From the NCBI RefSeq assembly GCF_019656455.1, contig NZ_BPMK01000011.1, positions 1 to 64,000 on the forward strand: 64,000 bases of DNA, read 5' to 3'. The notes beneath the pieces were generated by a model, which was given only the letters and a program-made list of their open reading frames with translations, did no database searches and was not told where the DNA came from. Source of the stretch: Noviherbaspirillum aridicola (GTDB taxonomy: Bacteria > Pseudomonadota > Gammaproteobacteria > Burkholderiales > Burkholderiaceae_D). The translations under genes and the position numbers were made by a program. How positions within the stretch are numbered: the stretch's first letter is position 1; each line of letters starts with the position of its first letter. This document shows, one piece after another, positions 43,991 to 54,801 of this stretch.

Positions 43991-45304
43991 ATGACCAACT
44001 CAGAAACCAAAGCAACCCTATCGTTCTCCGACGGCTCGCCGTCGCTGGAACTGCCCATCTACAAGGGCTCCATCGGTCCGGACGTCATCGACATCCGCAA
44101 GCTGTATGGCGCCACGGGCAAGTTCACCTATGATCCGGGTTTCATGTCGACCGCCGCCTGCAACTCCTCGATCACCTACATCGACGGCGACAAGGGTGAG
44201 CTGCTGTACCGCGGCTATCCGATCGAGCAGCTCGCGGTCAACTGCGACTTCCTCGAGACCTGCTACCTGCTGCTCAACGGCGAACTGCCGAACGCGGCGC
44301 AGAAGGAGAAGTTCGTCAACACCGTGACCAACCACACCATGGTGCACGAGCAGATGCAATTCTTCTTCCGCGGCTTCCGTCGCGACGCGCACCCGATGTC
44401 GGTCCTGGTCGGCACCGTCGGCGCGCTGGCTTCCTTCTACCACGACTCGCTCGACATCAACGATCCGCATCACCGCGAAGTGTCCGCGATCCGCCTGATC
44501 GCCAAGATGCCGACCCTGGTCGCGATGGCCTACAAGTACTCGATCGGCCAGCCGTTCATCTATCCGCGCAACGACCTGTCCTACAGCGCCAACTTCATGC
44601 GCATGATGTTCGCGACGCCCTGCGCGGAGTACAAGGTCAACGACGTGCTGGTGCGCGCGCTCGACCGCATCCTGATCCTGCACGCGGATCACGAGCAGAA
44701 CGCCTCGACCTCGACCGTCCGTCTGTCGGGCTCGTCCGGCGCCAACCCGTTCGCCTGTATCGCTGCCGGCATCGCCTGCCTCTGGGGCCCGGCGCACGGC
44801 GGCGCGAACGAAGCCGCGCTCAACATGCTGGAAGACATCCAGCGCCAGGGCGGGGTGGAGCGCATCGGCGAATTCATCGCCAAGGTCAAGGACAAGAACT
44901 CCAACGTCAAGCTGATGGGCTTCGGCCACCGCGTGTACAAGAACTACGACCCGCGTGCCAAGCTGATGCGCGAAACCTGCCACGAAGTGCTGAACGAGCT
45001 CGGCCTCCACGACGACCCGCTGTTCAAGCTGGCGATGGCGCTCGAGAAGATCGCACTGGAAGACGACTACTTCGTCCAGCGCAAGCTGTACCCGAACGTC
45101 GACTTCTACTCGGGCATCGTCCAGCGCGCGCTCGGCATCCCGGTCTCGCTGTTCACCGGCATCTTCGCGATGGCGCGTACCGTCGGCTGGATCGCGCAGT
45201 GGAACGAAATGATCTCCGATCCGGAGCAGAAGATCGGCCGTCCGCGCCAGCTGTTCGTGGGCTCGCCCAAGCGCGACGTGCCCGCCATGGACAAGCGCGC
45301 CTGA
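43991..45304 (+). CDS. gltA: Citrate synthase (type II)
   Basis: 437-residue hexameric-type enzyme condensing acetyl-CoA with oxaloacetate. Catalytic residues lie in '[16 protein letters not shown]', '[14 protein letters not shown]' and 'YPNVDFYSG'. The N-terminal ~50-residue domain, including '[15 protein letters not shown]', marks the NADH-sensitive proteobacterial class. GAAGGAAGAG precedes the ATG. A TACAAT box at 43953-43958 may be its own -10 element, though a good -35 is missing. A terminator follows. Confidence 0.97.
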   Translation: MTNSETKATLSFSDGSPSLELPIYKGSIGPDVIDIRKLYGATGKFTYDPGFMSTAACNSSITYIDGDKGELLYRGYPIEQLAVNCDFLETCYLLLNGELPNAAQKEKFVNTVTNHTMVHEQMQFFFRGFRRDAHPMSVLVGTVGALASFYHDSLDINDPHHREVSAIRLIAKMPTLVAMAYKYSIGQPFIYPRNDLSYSANFMRMMFATPCAEYKVNDVLVRALDRILILHADHEQNASTSTVRLSGSSGANPFACIAAGIACLWGPAHGGANEAALNMLEDIQRQGGVERIGEFIAKVKDKNSNVKLMGFGHRVYKNYDPRAKLMRETCHEVLNELGLHDDPLFKLAMALEKIALEDDYFVQRKLYPNVDFYSGIVQRALGIPVSLFTGIFAMARTVGWIAQWNEMISDPEQKIGRPRQLFVGSPKRDVPAMDKRA

Positions 45305-45328
45305 GCACCGGCGTGAAGCGATGAAAAA

Positions 45329-45356
45329 GGCGAGCCCGCAAGGCCTCGCCTTTTTT
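45329..45356 (+). terminator. Terminator after gltA
   Basis: Stem GGCGAG / CTCGCC with a ten-base loop, followed by six T, 25 bases after the gltA stop. An A run on the other side could also work on the minus strand. Confidence 0.8.
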
Positions 45357-45525
45357 GTTGCCAAACAAATGTGCTATGCTAACGCGTCCATTTTTGGAAC
45401 CGCCCTCAGGTCGTCAATAGCCCTTCCCCCACAACTTGATGTGCGATCCGCTAACCGGTCAGGCCGTGTCGCGGAAGGTTAACTCAACCCGCTAATCTCG
45501 CGAAACGCGAAGAAAGGTGAGCAAG

Positions 45526-48381
45526 ATGATGCAGCAGTACTTCTCCAACTCCTACCTGTTTGGAGGCAATGCTCCGTACGTCGAAGAACTGTACGAAGCC
45601 TACCTCAACAATCCCGGCTCGGTCCCCGACAACTGGCGCGCCTACTTTGACGCGATGCAGCATGTGCCTGCCGTCGACGGCAGCGCAAAGCCCGACGTCG
45701 CCCACGCGCCCGTGATCGCCTCCTTCGCCGAGCGCGCGAAGCAGGGCCCGATCCGCACCGTGGTCGCCTCGCAGGATGTGGAGATGGGCCGCAAGCGCGT
45801 CGCGGCCACGCAGCTCATCGCTGCTTACCGTTTCCTCGGCAACCGCTGGGCCAACCTGGATCCGCTCCAGCGCCAGGAGCGCCCGGTCATTCCCGAGCTC
45901 GAACCGTCGTTCTACGGCTTCACCGATGCCGACATGGACATCGTGTTCAACATCAGCAATACCTACTTCGGCGGCGAGACCGCGACCCTGCGCGATCTGA
46001 CGCAGGCGCTGCGCGACACCTACTGCCGCTCGATCGGCGCCGAGTTCATGTACATCTCCGACCCTGCGCAGAAGCGCTGGATGCAGGAGCGTCTCGAGTC
46101 CGTGCGTTCCACCCCGAATTTCAGCGCCGAGAAGAAGCGCCACATCCTCGACCGCCTGACCGCCGCCGAAGGCCTCGAGCGCTACCTCCATACCCGCTAC
46201 GTCGGCCAGAAGCGCTTCTCGCTCGAAGGCGGCGAGAGCTTCATCGCCTCCCTGGATGAGACCATCCAGCGCGCCGGCGAGCGCGGCGTGCAGGAGATCG
46301 TTATCGGCATGGCCCATCGCGGCCGTCTGAACGTGCTGGTCAACACCCTCGGCAAGATGCCGCAGGACCTGTTCGCGGAATTCGAAGGCAAGCATGCCGA
46401 CGACCTGCCGGCCGGCGACGTGAAATACCACCAGGGCTTCTCGTCCGACATCTCCACCCCCGGCGGCCCGGTCCACCTGTCGCTCGCCTTCAACCCGTCG
46501 CACCTCGAGATCGTCAATCCGGTCGTCGAAGGCTCGGTCAAGGCGCGCATGGACCGTCGCGGCGACAAGGACGGCTCCCAGGTGCTGCCGATCCTGGTGC
46601 ACGGCGATGCCGCATTCGCCGGCCAGGGCGTGGTCATGGAAACGCTGAACCTCGCGCAGACCCGCGGCTACGGCACGGGCGGCACGGTGCACATCGTGAT
46701 CAACAACCAGATCGGCTTCACCACCTCCGATCCGCGCGATTCCCGCTCCACCCTGTACTGCTCCGACGTGGTCAAGATGATCGAGGCGCCGGTGCTGCAC
46801 GTGAACGGCGACGACCCCGAGGCAGTCGTGTTCGCGACCCAGATCGCGCTCGATTTCCGCATGGAGTTCAAGAAGGACATCGTCGTCGACATCATCTGCT
46901 TCCGGAAACTCGGCCACAACGAGCAGGACACCCCGGCGCTGACCCAGCCGCTGATGTACAAGAAGATCGGCCAGCATCCGGGCACCCGCAAGGTCTACGC
47001 CGACAAGCTGATCGCCCAGGGCACCATTCCGGCCGAGCAGGGCGACGCGATGGTCAAGGCCTACCGCGACGCGATGGACGCCGGCCGTCACACGGTCGAT
47101 CCGGTCATCTCCAACTTCAAGAGCAAGTATGCGGTCGACTGGATGCCCTTCCTGAACCGCAAGTGGACCGACGCCGCCGACACCGCGGTGCCGATCGCCG
47201 AACTCAAGCGCCTGGCGGAACGCATCACCAAGGTGCCGGAAAACTTCAAGCTGCATCCGCTGGTCGAGAAGGTGCTGGCCGACCGCGCCGCGATGGGACG
47301 CGGCGAGCTCAACCTCGACTGGGGCATGGGCGAGCATCTCGCCTACGCCTCGCTGGTGGCGTCCGGCTACGCCGTGCGTCTGACCGGCCAGGACGCCGGC
47401 CGCGGCACCTTCGTCCACCGTCACGCGGTCCTGCATGACCAGAACCGCGAGCGCTGGGACGCGGGCACCTTCATCCCCCTGCAGAACGTGGCGGACAACC
47501 AGGCGCCGTTCACCGTGATCGACTCGGTGCTGTCGGAAGAAGCGGTGCTCGGCTTCGAGTACGGCTATTCGACCGCGGAGCCGAACGCACTGACCATCTG
47601 GGAAGCCCAGTTCGGCGACTTCGCCAACGGCGCGCAGGTCGTCATCGACCAGTTCATCAGCTCCGGCGAAGTGAAATGGGGCCGCGCCTCCGGCCTGGTC
47701 ATGATGCTGCCGCACGGTTACGAAGGCCAGGGCCCGGAGCACTCGTCCGCGCGCATGGAGCGCTATCTGCAGCTGTGCGCCGACAACAACATGCAGGTTG
47801 TGCAGCCGACCACGGCCGCGCAGATCTTCCACCTGCTGCGCCGCCAGATGATCCGTCTGTTCCGCAAGCCGCTGGTGATCATGACGCCGAAGTCGCTGCT
47901 GCGTAACAAGGATGCCGGCTCGCCGCTGACCGAACTCGCCAAGGGCAGCTTCCAGACCGTCATCGGCGAGGTCGACGAGAAGATCGATCCGAAGAAGGTC
48001 AAGCGCGTACTGGCCTGCTCCGGCAAGGTCTACTACGACCTGGTCAACGCGCGCAAGGAACGCGGTGTCTCCGATATCGCCATCATCCGCGTCGAACAGC
48101 TCTATCCGTTCCCGCACAAGGCCTTTGCGGCAGAGCTCAAGAAGTTCCCGAACTTCACCGAGCTGGTGTGGACGCAGGACGAGCCGCAGAACCAGGGTGC
48201 ATGGTTCCAGATCCAGCACAACATCTTCGAGAACCTCGAAGAGGGCCAGAAGCTTGCCTACGCAGGCCGTCCGGCGAGCGCATCGCCCGCCGTCGGCTAC
48301 TACGACAAGCACTATGCGCAGCAGAAGGCGCTGATCGAAACCGCATTCTCGAAGCTCAAGGGCTTCGTCCTGACGAAGTAA
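45526..48381 (+). CDS. sucA: 2-oxoglutarate dehydrogenase E1 component
   Basis: 951-residue thiamine-diphosphate enzyme that decarboxylates 2-oxoglutarate and reductively acylates E2. The N-terminus '[20 protein letters not shown]' is typical of Burkholderiales OdhA. ThDP-site segments include '[17 protein letters not shown]', '[18 protein letters not shown]' and '[11 protein letters not shown]'. The C-terminal half contains '[20 protein letters not shown]'. ATG at 45526 (or 45529) is chosen because AAAGGTGA precedes it; a GTG at 45517 overlaps that site. The 221-base upstream gap holds the gltA terminator and presumably the promoter. Confidence 0.97.
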   Translation: MMQQYFSNSYLFGGNAPYVEELYEAYLNNPGSVPDNWRAYFDAMQHVPAVDGSAKPDVAHAPVIASFAERAKQGPIRTVVASQDVEMGRKRVAATQLIAAYRFLGNRWANLDPLQRQERPVIPELEPSFYGFTDADMDIVFNISNTYFGGETATLRDLTQALRDTYCRSIGAEFMYISDPAQKRWMQERLESVRSTPNFSAEKKRHILDRLTAAEGLERYLHTRYVGQKRFSLEGGESFIASLDETIQRAGERGVQEIVIGMAHRGRLNVLVNTLGKMPQDLFAEFEGKHADDLPAGDVKYHQGFSSDISTPGGPVHLSLAFNPSHLEIVNPVVEGSVKARMDRRGDKDGSQVLPILVHGDAAFAGQGVVMETLNLAQTRGYGTGGTVHIVINNQIGFTTSDPRDSRSTLYCSDVVKMIEAPVLHVNGDDPEAVVFATQIALDFRMEFKKDIVVDIICFRKLGHNEQDTPALTQPLMYKKIGQHPGTRKVYADKLIAQGTIPAEQGDAMVKAYRDAMDAGRHTVDPVISNFKSKYAVDWMPFLNRKWTDAADTAVPIAELKRLAERITKVPENFKLHPLVEKVLADRAAMGRGELNLDWGMGEHLAYASLVASGYAVRLTGQDAGRGTFVHRHAVLHDQNRERWDAGTFIPLQNVADNQAPFTVIDSVLSEEAVLGFEYGYSTAEPNALTIWEAQFGDFANGAQVVIDQFISSGEVKWGRASGLVMMLPHGYEGQGPEHSSARMERYLQLCADNNMQVVQPTTAAQIFHLLRRQMIRLFRKPLVIMTPKSLLRNKDAGSPLTELAKGSFQTVIGEVDEKIDPKKVKRVLACSGKVYYDLVNARKERGVSDIAIIRVEQLYPFPHKAFAAELKKFPNFTELVWTQDEPQNQGAWFQIQHNIFENLEEGQKLAYAGRPASASPAVGYYDKHYAQQKALIETAFSKLKGFVLTK

Positions 48382-48390
48382 AACAACCGG

Positions 48391-48415
48391 CGGCGCGCTA
48401 GAAGCTGGCGCGCCG
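48391..48415 (+). other. Intercistronic hairpin between sucA and sucB
   Basis: Perfect eight-base stem CGGCGCGC / GCGCGCCG with a nine-base loop, no T run. Likely an RNA stability or processing element, or simply a GC-rich spacer. Confidence 0.45.
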
Positions 48416-48442
48416 TTAGAACAAACCGAAACGGAGTGTTAC

Positions 48443-49693
48443 ATGGCAATTATCGAAGTGAAAGTACCGCAGCTGTCGGAATCGGTCGCCGAAGCAACCC
48501 TGCTGCAATGGCACAAGAAAGTCGGCGAGGCAGTGGCCCGCGACGAGAACCTGATCGACATCGAGACCGACAAGGTGGTGCTGGAGCTGCCCGCGCCCGA
48601 CGCCGGCGTGCTGGTGGAAGTCCTCAAGGGTGACGGCAGCACGGTCGTGGCGGGCGAGGTGATCGCGCGTCTGGATACCGAAGCCAAGGCTGGCGCCGCC
48701 GCGCCCGCAGCCGCCGCTCCCGCGCCGGCACCGGCCCCCGCGCCGGCGCCCGCCGCAGCCGCCGCACCCGCGGCTGGCGCAATCGCGATGCCGGCCGCCG
48801 CGAAGATGCTGGCCGATAACAACATGTCGGCAAGCCAGGTCGCCGGCACCGGCCGCGACGGCCGCGTGACCAAGGGCGACGTCATCGGCGCGCTCGAGAA
48901 CAAGGCAGCCCCGGCGCCTGCGCCGGCTCCCGCCGCGGCCGCGCGCCCGGCGCTGCAGCAGGTCGCGGCACCGGTGGCCCCGAACCTCGGCAACCGCCCC
49001 GAGGAGCGCGTGCCGATGAGCCGCCTGCGCGCGCGTATCGCCGAGCGTCTGCTGCAATCGCAGTCGACCAACGCCATCCTGACCACCTTCAACGAAGTCA
49101 ACATGCAGCCGGTCATGGACCTGCGCAACAAGTACAAGGACAAGTTCGAGAAGGAGCACGGCGTCAAGCTGGGCTTCATGTCCTTCTTCGTGAAGGCGGC
49201 GGTCGCGGCGCTGAAGAAGTACCCGATCCTCAACGCATCGGTCGACGGCACCGACATCGTCTACCACGGCTATTTCGACATCGGCATCGCCGTCGGTTCG
49301 CCGCGCGGCCTGGTCGTGCCGATCCTGCGCGACGCCGACCAGATGACCATCGCCGAGATCGAAAAGAAGATCGCCGAGTTTGGCGCCAAGGCCAAGGACG
49401 GCAAGCTGACGCTCGACGAACTGACCGGCGGCACCTTCTCGATCTCCAACGGCGGCGTGTTCGGTTCCATGCTGTCGACGCCGATCATCAACCCGCCGCA
49501 ATCGGCCATCCTCGGCGTGCACGCGACCAAGGATCGTCCGGTCGTCGAAAACGGCCAGATCGTGATCCGCCCGATCAACTTCCTGGCGATGTCCTACGAC
49601 CACCGCATCATCGACGGCCGCGAAGCCGTCCTCGGCCTGGTGGCCATGAAGGAAGCGCTGGAAGATCCGGCACGCCTGCTGCTGGACCTGTAA
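48443..49693 (+). CDS. sucB: Dihydrolipoyllysine-residue succinyltransferase (2-oxoglutarate dehydrogenase E2)
   Basis: 416 residues in E2 order. The lipoyl domain (1-78) has lipoyl-lysine K44 in '[11 protein letters not shown]'. An Ala/Pro linker comes next, then a peripheral subunit-binding domain near 112-155 ('[20 protein letters not shown]'), a second linker and the catalytic domain. The active site is '[10 protein letters not shown]' (H387, D391). It forms the 24-mer core of the complex. CGGAGTG is a good ribosome site. It follows sucA after 61 bases containing a hairpin. Confidence 0.97.
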   Translation: MAIIEVKVPQLSESVAEATLLQWHKKVGEAVARDENLIDIETDKVVLELPAPDAGVLVEVLKGDGSTVVAGEVIARLDTEAKAGAAAPAAAAPAPAPAPAPAPAAAAAPAAGAIAMPAAAKMLADNNMSASQVAGTGRDGRVTKGDVIGALENKAAPAPAPAPAAAARPALQQVAAPVAPNLGNRPEERVPMSRLRARIAERLLQSQSTNAILTTFNEVNMQPVMDLRNKYKDKFEKEHGVKLGFMSFFVKAAVAALKKYPILNASVDGTDIVYHGYFDIGIAVGSPRGLVVPILRDADQMTIAEIEKKIAEFGAKAKDGKLTLDELTGGTFSISNGGVFGSMLSTPIINPPQSAILGVHATKDRPVVENGQIVIRPINFLAMSYDHRIIDGREAVLGLVAMKEALEDPARLLLDL

Positions 49694-49795
49694 GACGCGC
49701 AGGCGGCGTCGCGCGGCGGGCAGGTTCCCGCTGCGCGGCGCTGCCCGTCACAGACAATCCGCAGATCAATCCGCTTGCGAGAATAGGGTATTCAA

Positions 49796-51223
49796 ATGTC
49801 GAAAAATTTTGATGTGGTCGTCATCGGCGGCGGCCCCGGTGGCTACATTGCCGCCATCCGCGCTGCTCAGCTCGGTTTTTCCACCGCCTGCATCGACGAA
49901 TGGAAAAACGCAAAGAACGGTCCGGCACCGGGCGGCACCTGCACCAACGTCGGCTGCATTCCGTCCAAGGCGCTGCTGCAGTCGTCCGAGTTCTACGAGC
50001 ATGCCGGCCACGGCTTCGCCGAGCATGGCATCGACGTCAAGGGTCTGGGCCTGGATGTCGCCAGGATGCTGGCGCGCAAGGACAACGTCGTCAAACAGAA
50101 CAACGACGGCATCCTCTACCTGTTCAAGAAGAACAAGGTCAGCTTCTTCCATGGCCGCGGCTCCTTCGTCAAGGGCGATGCCTCCGGCTATGAGATCAAG
50201 GTCAGCGGCAATGCCGAGGAAACCCTGGTCGCCAAGCATGTGATCGTCGCCACCGGCTCCAATCCGCGTGCACTGCCCGGCGTGGCGTTCGACGAGAAGC
50301 TGGTGCTGTCGAACACCGGCGCGCTGGCGATCGACGCCGTGCCGAAGAAGCTGGGCGTGATCGGCGCCGGCGTGATCGGCCTCGAAATGGGCAGCGTCTG
50401 GCGTCGCCTCGGTGCCGAAGTCACCGTGCTGGAAGCCCTCCCGGCGTTCCTCGGCGCGGTCGACGAGCAGATCGCCAAGGAAGCGTTCAAGTACTTCACC
50501 AAGCAGGGCCTGTCGATCAACCTCGGCGTGAAGATCGGTGCGATAACCCCGGGCAAGAAGGATGTCACCGTCGAATACACCGACGACAAGGGCAATGCGC
50601 AGAAGGTGGTGTTCGACAAGCTGATCGTCTCGATCGGGCGTGTTCCCAACACCATCGGCCTCAACGCGGAAGGCGTCGGCCTCAAGCTCGACGAGCGCGG
50701 CTTCATAGCCGTGGACGCGGACTGCAAGACCAGTCTGCCGAACGTGTGGGCGGTCGGCGACGTGGTGCGCGGCCCGATGCTCGCGCACAAGGCGGAAGAA
50801 GAGGGCGTGGCGGTTGCCGAGCGCATCGCGGGCCAGCATGGGCATGTGAACTTCAACACAATCCCCTGGGTCATATATACGTCCCCGGAAATCGCCTGGG
50901 TCGGCAAGACCGAGCAGCAGCTCAAGGCCGAGGGCGTCGCCTACAAGGCCGGCACCTTCCCGTTCATGGCCAATGGCCGCGCGCGTGCGCTTGGCGATAC
51001 CTCGGGCATGGTGAAATTCCTCGCCGACGCCAAGACCGATGAAATTCTGGGCGTGCACATCGTCGGCCCGATGGCTTCCGAGCTGATTTCGGAAGCGGTC
51101 GTCGCAATGGAGTTCCGTGCGTCGGCGGAAGACATCGCCCGCATCTGCCACGCTCACCCGTCGCTCTCCGAGGCAACCAAGGAAGCCGCTCTCGCGGTCG
51201 ACAAGCGCTCGCTCAACTTCTAG
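49796..51223 (+). CDS. lpdA: Dihydrolipoyl dehydrogenase (E3)
   Basis: 475-residue FAD enzyme reoxidising dihydrolipoamide with NAD. FAD loop '[18 protein letters not shown]' at ~10-27. The redox disulfide is C49-C54 in '[13 protein letters not shown]'. NAD loop '[16 protein letters not shown]'. The C-terminal acid-base His is in 'CHAHPSLSE' (H454). Third gene of the odh operon, 102 bases after sucB; the spacer is GC-rich with possible hairpins but no clear terminator. Confidence 0.96.
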   Translation: MSKNFDVVVIGGGPGGYIAAIRAAQLGFSTACIDEWKNAKNGPAPGGTCTNVGCIPSKALLQSSEFYEHAGHGFAEHGIDVKGLGLDVARMLARKDNVVKQNNDGILYLFKKNKVSFFHGRGSFVKGDASGYEIKVSGNAEETLVAKHVIVATGSNPRALPGVAFDEKLVLSNTGALAIDAVPKKLGVIGAGVIGLEMGSVWRRLGAEVTVLEALPAFLGAVDEQIAKEAFKYFTKQGLSINLGVKIGAITPGKKDVTVEYTDDKGNAQKVVFDKLIVSIGRVPNTIGLNAEGVGLKLDERGFIAVDADCKTSLPNVWAVGDVVRGPMLAHKAEEEGVAVAERIAGQHGHVNFNTIPWVIYTSPEIAWVGKTEQQLKAEGVAYKAGTFPFMANGRARALGDTSGMVKFLADAKTDEILGVHIVGPMASELISEAVVAMEFRASAEDIARICHAHPSLSEATKEAALAVDKRSLNF

Positions 51224-51231
51224 GAGTCCTC

Positions 51232-51630
51232 ATGCGTCACCTGATCCTGCTGGTCCCGTTTGCATTAGCCGCATGCGCGACCACCGGGTCGGGTGGCGGC
51301 GGCATGACGATCGAGACGGTATCGCGCGGTGAGCAGATCACCGGCGCGAGCTGCGCGGTAAGCACCAATGCCGGCACCTGGAACGTCGTCACGCCGGCCA
51401 CGGTCGAGGGTGTTACGCCGAACGGCAATCTCCGGGTGGTTTGCAACAAGCCGGGCTATCGCACTTCCGAAGTGATCCAGGGGCCCTCCAACCCGCTCGG
51501 TTCCAGCGTCGGACTGGGAGTCGGCGGAGGCGGCGGCAATGTCGGCGTCGGCGTAGGTCTCAACTTCCCCATCCGGGTCGGCGGCGGCAACTATCCGTCC
51601 CGCGTGACGGTGGAACTCAATCCCCTGTAG
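51232..51630 (+). CDS. Glycine-rich lipoprotein of unknown function
   Basis: 132 residues. The signal peptide ends in the lipobox 'LAAC' (Cys15), so the mature protein is probably lipid-anchored. A first half resembling a small domain ('GASCAVSTNAGTWNVVTPATV', 'VVCNKPGYRTSE') has two further cysteines. A Gly/Val repeat region ('GVGGGGGNVGVGVGLN') and 'RVTVELNPL' follow. It starts nine bases after lpdA and could be cotranscribed, but a role in central metabolism is unlikely. Function unknown. Confidence 0.75.
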   Translation: MRHLILLVPFALAACATTGSGGGGMTIETVSRGEQITGASCAVSTNAGTWNVVTPATVEGVTPNGNLRVVCNKPGYRTSEVIQGPSNPLGSSVGLGVGGGGGNVGVGVGLNFPIRVGGGNYPSRVTVELNPL

Positions 51631-51741
51631 ACTTTCTGCGGTTGCCATGCACATTCCGGCGCAAGTACCGGGCGCCGGGCAGCGCGGCCGCGGCAGGGCG
51701 TCGCCGCAACAGCACAAGCCCGATACGGGCAATAAAAGGAT

Positions 51742-52839
51742 ATGAACGTCAGGGAGTTCTACGAACACGCGCTGGCAGAGCGCGGCTACCAGTCGGACGA
51801 GGCGCAGCTGCGCGCGGTGGAACGCCTGCAGCAGGCGTATGACGACTGGCGCGAATACAAGTCGCAGCGATCGAGCACGCTGCGCCGCCTCCTGAGCCGG
51901 CCGGAAGTGCCGCGCGGCGTCTACATGTGGGGCGGGGTAGGGCGCGGCAAGTCCTTCCTCATGGACAGCTTCTATTCGGTCGTGCCGGTGGTGCGCAAGA
52001 CCCGCCTGCATTTTCACGAGTTCATGCGCGGCGTCCATCGCCAGCTCGATGAACTCAAGGGCGTCGCCGACCCCCTCGATGAAGTCGCGAAGCGGATCGC
52101 GAAGAAATACCGCCTGATCTGCTTCGACGAGTTCCATGTCTCCGACATCGCCGATGCGATGATCCTCTACAACCTGCTCAAGGCCCTGTTCGACAACGGC
52201 GTGTCCTTCATCATGACGTCCAACTATGTCCCGGACGCGCTCTATCCGGACGGCCTGCACCGCGACCGCATTCTGCCCGCGATTGCGCTGCTCAAGGACC
52301 GGCTGGACGTACTGAACGTCGACGCAGGCAACGACTACCGCAAGCGTGCGCTGGCCCAGGTGGAGGCCTACCATGCGCCGCTCGGCGCGGCTGCGGACAA
52401 GGCCCTGCGCGATGCATATGCGAAGCTGGCCGACACCGGAGACGAGGACCCGCGCATTCATATCGAGGCGCGCGAGATCCGTGCACTGCGGCGCGCGGGC
52501 GGCGTGGTCTGGTTCGATTTCGCGACCCTGTGCGGAGGCCCGCGTTCGCAGAACGATTATCTCGAGCTCGCTAGCCGGTTCCACACCATCATCCTGTCAT
52601 CGGTGCCGCGCATGTCGGCAGCGATGTCGTCCGAGGCCCGCCGCTTCACCTGGCTCGTCGATGTCCTGTACGACCACAAGGTCAAGCTGCTGATGTCGGC
52701 CGAGGTCGAGCCCGAGGAACTGTACACGGAAGGCACGCTGTCGAATGAATTCCATCGGACGGTTTCGCGTATCATCGAGATGCAGTCTCATGAATACATG
52801 GAAAGCGAGCGGCGCGACGTCGCCGGCTCCATCGCCTGA
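51742..52839 (+). CDS. zapE: Cell division protein ZapE (AFG1-family ATPase)
   Basis: 365-residue AAA-type ATPase. Walker A 'GGVGRGKSFLMD', Walker B 'LICFDEFHVSDIADAM', and sensor-like 'IMTSNYVPDALYPDGLHRD'. The N-terminal 'FYEHALAERGYQSDEAQL' matches ZapE/AFG1. ZapE joins the Z-ring and affects FtsZ bundling under stress or low oxygen. It lies 111 bases after the lipoprotein gene and three bases before the next gene. Confidence 0.93.
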   Translation: MNVREFYEHALAERGYQSDEAQLRAVERLQQAYDDWREYKSQRSSTLRRLLSRPEVPRGVYMWGGVGRGKSFLMDSFYSVVPVVRKTRLHFHEFMRGVHRQLDELKGVADPLDEVAKRIAKKYRLICFDEFHVSDIADAMILYNLLKALFDNGVSFIMTSNYVPDALYPDGLHRDRILPAIALLKDRLDVLNVDAGNDYRKRALAQVEAYHAPLGAAADKALRDAYAKLADTGDEDPRIHIEAREIRALRRAGGVVWFDFATLCGGPRSQNDYLELASRFHTIILSSVPRMSAAMSSEARRFTWLVDVLYDHKVKLLMSAEVEPEELYTEGTLSNEFHRTVSRIIEMQSHEYMESERRDVAGSIA

Positions 52840-52842
52840 CTT

Positions 52843-53565
52843 ATGAACAAGCCATCCACGATCTTCACCGCGGCCCGCGCGGCCATCCTGATGCTGGCCG
52901 CCGGCGCCGCCTGGGCACAGACCCCCGCAGCGCAGGACGCCGCCGAACTGGCCGCGCGTTACCCGAAGGGCAGCATCGACTCGGTCGAGGCCGCCGACAA
53001 GGCCCTGGAAGAAGTGGCGCGCGTGCGCGGTGCAATCAATGCCCGTTTCGAGCAGGAAGAGCAGGCCTGCCTGCCCAAGTTCTTCGCCACATCATGCATC
53101 GACAAGGCCAAGGACAAGCAGCGCGAGGACTTGAAGCGCCTGCGTCCGATCGAACTGGAATCCAACACGATCAAGCGCCAGGCGCGGGTTGAGAAGCGAG
53201 ACGCGGATCTCGCCGACCGGCAGGAAAAGGCCGAGGCGAAACGCCAGGAAGCCGAGGCCATGCCACCGGCAGCGCCGCGCCAGCCGAAGCTTGCCGCGCC
53301 CGAGAAGTCCGCGCCGGCAGGCCGGCCGCAGACCACCGAGGAGCGTGTCGCCGAGCACGAGGCCAGGCTCAGGGCACGGGAGGCCAAGGAACAGGCCGAA
53401 GCGCCGGAGCGGGCCGCACGGGCTGCCGCCTACGAGCGCAAGGTGCAGGCATCGAAAGCGCGCCAGGAAGAGGTGGCCCGGCGCAAGGCGGAAAAGGAAG
53501 CCAAACGCCGAGCCAGGGAAGAAGCGGGTGAATCCGCTTCGCCAGCAGCGGTGGTCCGGCCCTGA
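52843..53565 (+). CDS. Periplasmic charged coiled-coil protein of unknown function
   Basis: 240 residues. Signal peptide with cleavage near 'GAAWAQ'. The mature part has a small domain with two cysteines ('EQACLPKFFATSCIDKAKDK') and then a long Lys/Arg/Glu/Ala-rich stretch (about 95-235) of coiled-coil character interrupted by a Pro-rich linker at ~140-165. Not assigned to a characterised family. Starts three bases after zapE, so it is likely cotranscribed. Convergent with the PP2C gene. Confidence 0.72.
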   Translation: MNKPSTIFTAARAAILMLAAGAAWAQTPAAQDAAELAARYPKGSIDSVEAADKALEEVARVRGAINARFEQEEQACLPKFFATSCIDKAKDKQREDLKRLRPIELESNTIKRQARVEKRDADLADRQEKAEAKRQEAEAMPPAAPRQPKLAAPEKSAPAGRPQTTEERVAEHEARLRAREAKEQAEAPERAARAAAYERKVQASKARQEEVARRKAEKEAKRRAREEAGESASPAAVVRP

Positions 53566-53580
53566 GCCCGACCGGCTGCG

Positions 53581-54384
53581 TCAGATGGCCCGACGCATTT
53601 TTCCGATGTTGAATTCCTTCGAGGGCTCCACCTCGACAAGCTTGATGACGGCCAGCGTGCAGTTGTCGGCATCCTTTTCGGCGGCCCGTTCGCGCGCCTT
53701 CCCGATCAAGAGTTCCGAGGCCTGGCGCGGGCTGTTCATCGCAAGCGCCGCACCCAGCTCGGCATCCTCGAAATAGGGCCACAGGCCGTCGGTGCATAGC
53801 AGGAAGGCATCGCCGCCGCGCAGGCCGTGTTGCCGACCGACCGCTATTTCCGGCTCCTGCTCGGGCGAGCCGAGCGCGCTGACGAGCACGTTGGCCAGAC
53901 GGTGTTCCCTTGCCTGTTCGGGTGTCAGACGACCCTCGCGCACGAGTTTCTCCACGTAGGAATGATCGATGGTGCGCTGCGCGCAGTTCGGGCCGCGGAA
54001 GCGGTACAGGCGGGAATCGCCGACGTGCGCCCATACCGCGTTGCGTTCGGGCGTCAGGACAAGCGCGACCATGGTGCTGTGCGGTTTTTTCTCGGACGAG
54101 ATGGAGATGAGCTTGATGACCGTATGTGCCTCGTGCGCTATGTCTCGCAGCATCTTCTCGACATCGTCCGTCTGCGGCGAGAAGAGGTCGAAAGCCTGCT
54201 TGGCGGTGCGGATGACCTGCTCGGCGGCGAGCGCGCCGCCGCTCATGCCGCCCATGCCGTCGGCGACGACGGCCATCAGGTAGCCGGGCGCGCGGGGCGC
54301 CGTAAACAGGGCGACGCGGTCCTGCTGCTCGCTGCGGTCGCCGATATGCTGACCGGTCCCTGCTTCGATCTTGTATTGGCTCAT
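53581..54384 (-). CDS. PP2C-family serine/threonine protein phosphatase
   Basis: 267 residues with metal-binding motifs of the PPM/PP2C fold: 'GDRSEQQDRVALF', 'VVADGMGGMSGG', 'AHVGDSRLYRFRG', 'LLCTDGLWPYF' and 'DADNCTLAVIKL'. These supply the Asp residues of the di-metal site. Stand-alone bacterial PP2C phosphatases reverse Ser/Thr kinase signalling or type VI secretion control; no kinase gene is near. ATG 54384 was chosen; the longer frame upstream has no family similarity. Divergent from the YdcH-like gene. Confidence 0.88.
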   Translation of the reverse strand: MSQYKIEAGTGQHIGDRSEQQDRVALFTAPRAPGYLMAVVADGMGGMSGGALAAEQVIRTAKQAFDLFSPQTDDVEKMLRDIAHEAHTVIKLISISSEKKPHSTMVALVLTPERNAVWAHVGDSRLYRFRGPNCAQRTIDHSYVEKLVREGRLTPEQAREHRLANVLVSALGSPEQEPEIAVGRQHGLRGGDAFLLCTDGLWPYFEDAELGAALAMNSPRQASELLIGKARERAAEKDADNCTLAVIKLVEVEPSKEFNIGKMRRAI

Positions 54385-54559
54385 GTGAGGCTCTGGATTA
54401 AACTGCCGGACGGCGAAAATTATTGCACATGGGAATTCCTGCCGCCGATGCTGTTTGCATTTGTTACACCTGTGCCAACCCCTGTTGCCGCCCGGTCTCA
54501 TGCTACACCTGTTCGGCGTTCCCTCTTAAAATACGGCTATTGCAGAAACGCGACTCATC

Positions 54560-54760
54560 ATGATCCCCCAGGAAGACATTCGGCGTCGCATCGTCGAGCT
54601 CGAAGTAGAACACCGCGATCTCGACGCGGTCATTGACTTGCTGACGCAAGACGCCACGCATGACGAGCTGCAGGTCCGGCGCCTCAAGAAGCGCAAGCTG
54701 CAATTGAAAGACCACATTACTTTGCTGAAGATGCAACTCATCCCGGACATTCCGGCCTGA
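54560..54760 (+). CDS. YdcH/DUF465-like small protein
   Basis: 66-residue, highly helical and charged protein: 'RRRIVELEVEHRDLDAVIDL' and 'RLKKRKLQLKDHITLLKMQL'. It fits the short two-helix hairpin of the DUF465/YdcH family; function unknown. The TAAAAT at about 54526-54531 could be a -10 element. It lies 41 bases before the helicase gene and is probably cotranscribed. Confidence 0.78.
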   Translation: MIPQEDIRRRIVELEVEHRDLDAVIDLLTQDATHDELQVRRLKKRKLQLKDHITLLKMQLIPDIPA

Positions 54761-54801
54761 GCTGCGCCACGGCGGCATCTACCCCTCCAGATTTTGCAGC
54801 T

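Noticed and set aside
45484-48312. 942-residue minus-strand open frame opposite sucA
   Set aside because: Antisense shadow of a strongly codon-biased gene; composition is Arg/His/Val-rich with no recognisable motif.
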